In this document: one piece after another, positions 1 through 64,000 of the stretch
Layout of the letters: each line of letters opens with the position of its first letter
How positions within the stretch are numbered: the first letter of the stretch is position 1
Assembly: GCA_029931535.1 (NCBI GenBank)
Contig: JAQPZY010001164.1
Coordinates: 1,406,518-1,470,517, forward strand
Direction: 5' to 3'
DNA: 64,000 nucleotides
From: Margaritifera margaritifera
Taxonomy: Eukaryota > Mollusca > Bivalvia > Unionida > Margaritiferidae
The notes under the pieces: model-generated
Told to the model about the DNA's origin: nothing
Databases searched by the model: none
What the model saw: only the letters and a program-made list of their open reading frames with translations
Translations under genes and position numbers: made by a program

Positions 1-418
1 ATACATTTTCCTCAGAGTGAACACAGGATTATTCGGGTGACATATAGACAAAATCAAAAATTAAGTTCCACTTCAGCATGCTTGCCTTAGATGATGTAAG
101 TAGCTAAACAAAATTTTTTGAGATACTTGTTTCTCTGGATATATTGAAATGCGCGAACAAACACCGAGATCCCACCTGAATTTATTTTAGATGTTTGTGA
201 TTTAGTTCTAACGATATCAAAGTTTTTATAACCGTTAATATGAAACTGATCTATAGTTTCTGCCCACGTTTCAACAAAGCCTAGTATATACAATTTTTAA
301 ACATAGTTAATAAAATCAGATATCTTTTCTCTAGAAAGTTTTCCACTGAATCCAGATATATTCCATACTAAACAACTTAATACAGAATTGGAGCAGTTCT
401 TAATCGTACATATGTATG

Positions 419-491
<73 letters not shown>

Positions 492-566
492 CTTTGCAAC
501 TCTTCTGTCTTTTATAGAATATAAATCACACTTGTAAGACAGATTCTTGTTTCTTAAAAATCACAC
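1..566. repeat. Intron after the beta-tail exon; (TA)n microsatellite
   Basis: Non-coding. Positions 411-490 are a nearly pure TA run. I see no exon in the remaining bases; the transmembrane exon must lie beyond the window start. Confidence 0.7.
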
Positions 567-62925
<62,359 letters not shown>

Positions 62926-63029
62926 CTGAAGAAAAAAAATACCTGTAAGGTAGACCCCTATCCATCTGCTAGAATTACATAATCCAATCTATATTCCTAT
63001 CATAGTAATAGGGGGACGATCTCAGGACA

Positions 63030-63395
63030 GAAATGACCCTCGAGGGACAATGGTAATTAACATTATATCTGTCATCTTGAAAGTGTGACCCTTGGAAACA
63101 ATGGAATTAACATTAGTTCAAAGTTTAATAATAAATGACCTTTGAGGACAAGGGGAATTGAACATTAGTCCATGGGTTAAAATTAGTATGACCCTATGTT
63201 GACAAGGGGAAATGTGAAGTAAAAACATCCATAGGTTAACATTGTGGGGCCACTATATGGGGATAGTGGAATTTAACATTAGTCCATAGGTTCAATATTA
63301 GTAATGCCAATGCCGACAAGGAGAATTTAAAATTAAGCCAAAGGATTAACATTAGCATGACCCTATTCCGACAAGGAGAATTTAATATAAAAAGT
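63030..63395. repeat. Tandem array D
   Basis: Six to seven imperfect units of about 55-60 bases with TTAACATTAGTCCATAGGTT, ATTAGTATGACCCTAT and GACAAGGGGAATTTAA. Upstream of the PSI exon. 63396-64000 shows no exon or other feature that I can support; a T/TTTTG-rich tract lies at about 63870-63925. Confidence 0.8.
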
Positions 63396-64000
63396 AATTT
63401 TGAAAGAGTGTTTAGGGTATGTAATGGTGAGTGATCCTTACAAATAAACACACTTTTTTATATTATCTAAAGCTGGAATGAAAGGCAATTTTAATTTTCA
63501 AGTGTATTGCAAAATTATCCAATGTTAATCCTACAGGGATAACTTTAGTTCTTCACTTCGTTTACAAATGTGCTGTTTTTCATTGTGTCAGCTTAGATTT
63601 AATGCACTCACAGGCCTGGTACCTATTGTCACTTCATAAACATTGGCAGAAAGTGTGTATGTGAAATATCCAAGTTAATGCTGTATTGGGCAAGTTTGGT
63701 TCACTATGTTACAAATGTACTGTTTACGTTTTTGTTGCCCTTGATTTTGATATGCTTATTGACCTGCTAACTACCATAATGCGGTGTTGGGTGAAATAGA
63801 GAGCAAGACACTGCTACGCTGTCAAACATGGTTATAAAGTTTTCGTGTACTTTTAGGGAATTACAGTGTTTGCTTTTGTTTTGTTTTTTTGTTGTTTTGT
63901 TTTTTGTTTTGTTTTCTTTTTTAAAAAACAGCAACAACATACATGGTTTTGTTACCTGACTGATTGATCCAGAGAGCAAAACATTGGGTTCTTCACATTA

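Overview
The window is AT-rich, intron-rich animal DNA. Almost all of it is one gene on the minus strand: an integrin beta subunit. I placed 19 exons between 62925 (PSI domain) and 567 (beta-tail domain) by reading reverse-complement frames and requiring AG/GT splice borders and matching codon phase across junctions. The signal-peptide exon lies beyond base 64000. The transmembrane and cytoplasmic exons lie before base 1. Intron repeats ending in GACGGACGACAGACGA-like tails, plus Penelope-like and LINE relics, suggest a lophotrochozoan, most likely a mollusc (inference).

Two introns carry relics of a large virus-like DNA element of the Polinton/Maverick (adintovirus-like) type, both in the same direction and antisense to the integrin. 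Copy 1 (about 13.75-23.8 kb, in the 12.1-kb intron between the last hybrid-domain exon and the first EGF exon) holds in order: protein-primed family B DNA polymerase with N-terminal SAP-like repeats (+), retroviral-type integrase (-), zinc-ribbon/phospholipase A2 protein (-), packaging ATPase (+), the end of the major capsid protein, a pX-like peptide, an adenain-like protease, a fibre-like protein, an RGD-bearing protein, a membrane protein and an HTH/coiled-coil protein. Copy 2 (about 39.0-46.4 kb, in the 12.5-kb intron inside the beta-I domain) lacks polymerase and integrase. It keeps the block that copy 1 has lost: end of the ATPase, a small coiled-coil protein, an unknown protein, a penton-like protein and the capsid N-terminus. 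Both copies are full of frameshifts and stops, and several catalytic residues are changed, so they are fossils.

Other mobile DNA: a non-LTR retrotransposon relic (2.8-5.2 kb, -), a Penelope-like relic with a GIY-YIG end and a candidate hammerhead ribozyme (11.3-12.2 kb, +), a pogo/Tigger-like DNA transposon with 28-bp inverted ends (36.8-38.6 kb), a foldback element (26.8-26.95 kb) and a small pogo-like MITE (59.2-59.5 kb). Satellite-like arrays fill parts of introns at 7.8-9.2, 24.9-25.6, 27.7-28.7, 46.6-47.7, 48.6-50.3 and 63.0-63.4 kb, and there are many TA, GATA, AAT and GA microsatellites.

Most notable: (1) two complementary fossil virus-like elements inside one integrin gene; (2) a parvovirus-type PLA2 domain and SAP repeats in those elements; (3) an RGD tripeptide conserved in both copies; (4) an integrin metal site in which the usual ADMIDAS aspartate pair reads Gln-Gln; (5) an intronic array seeded from the end of an integrin exon and its splice donor.
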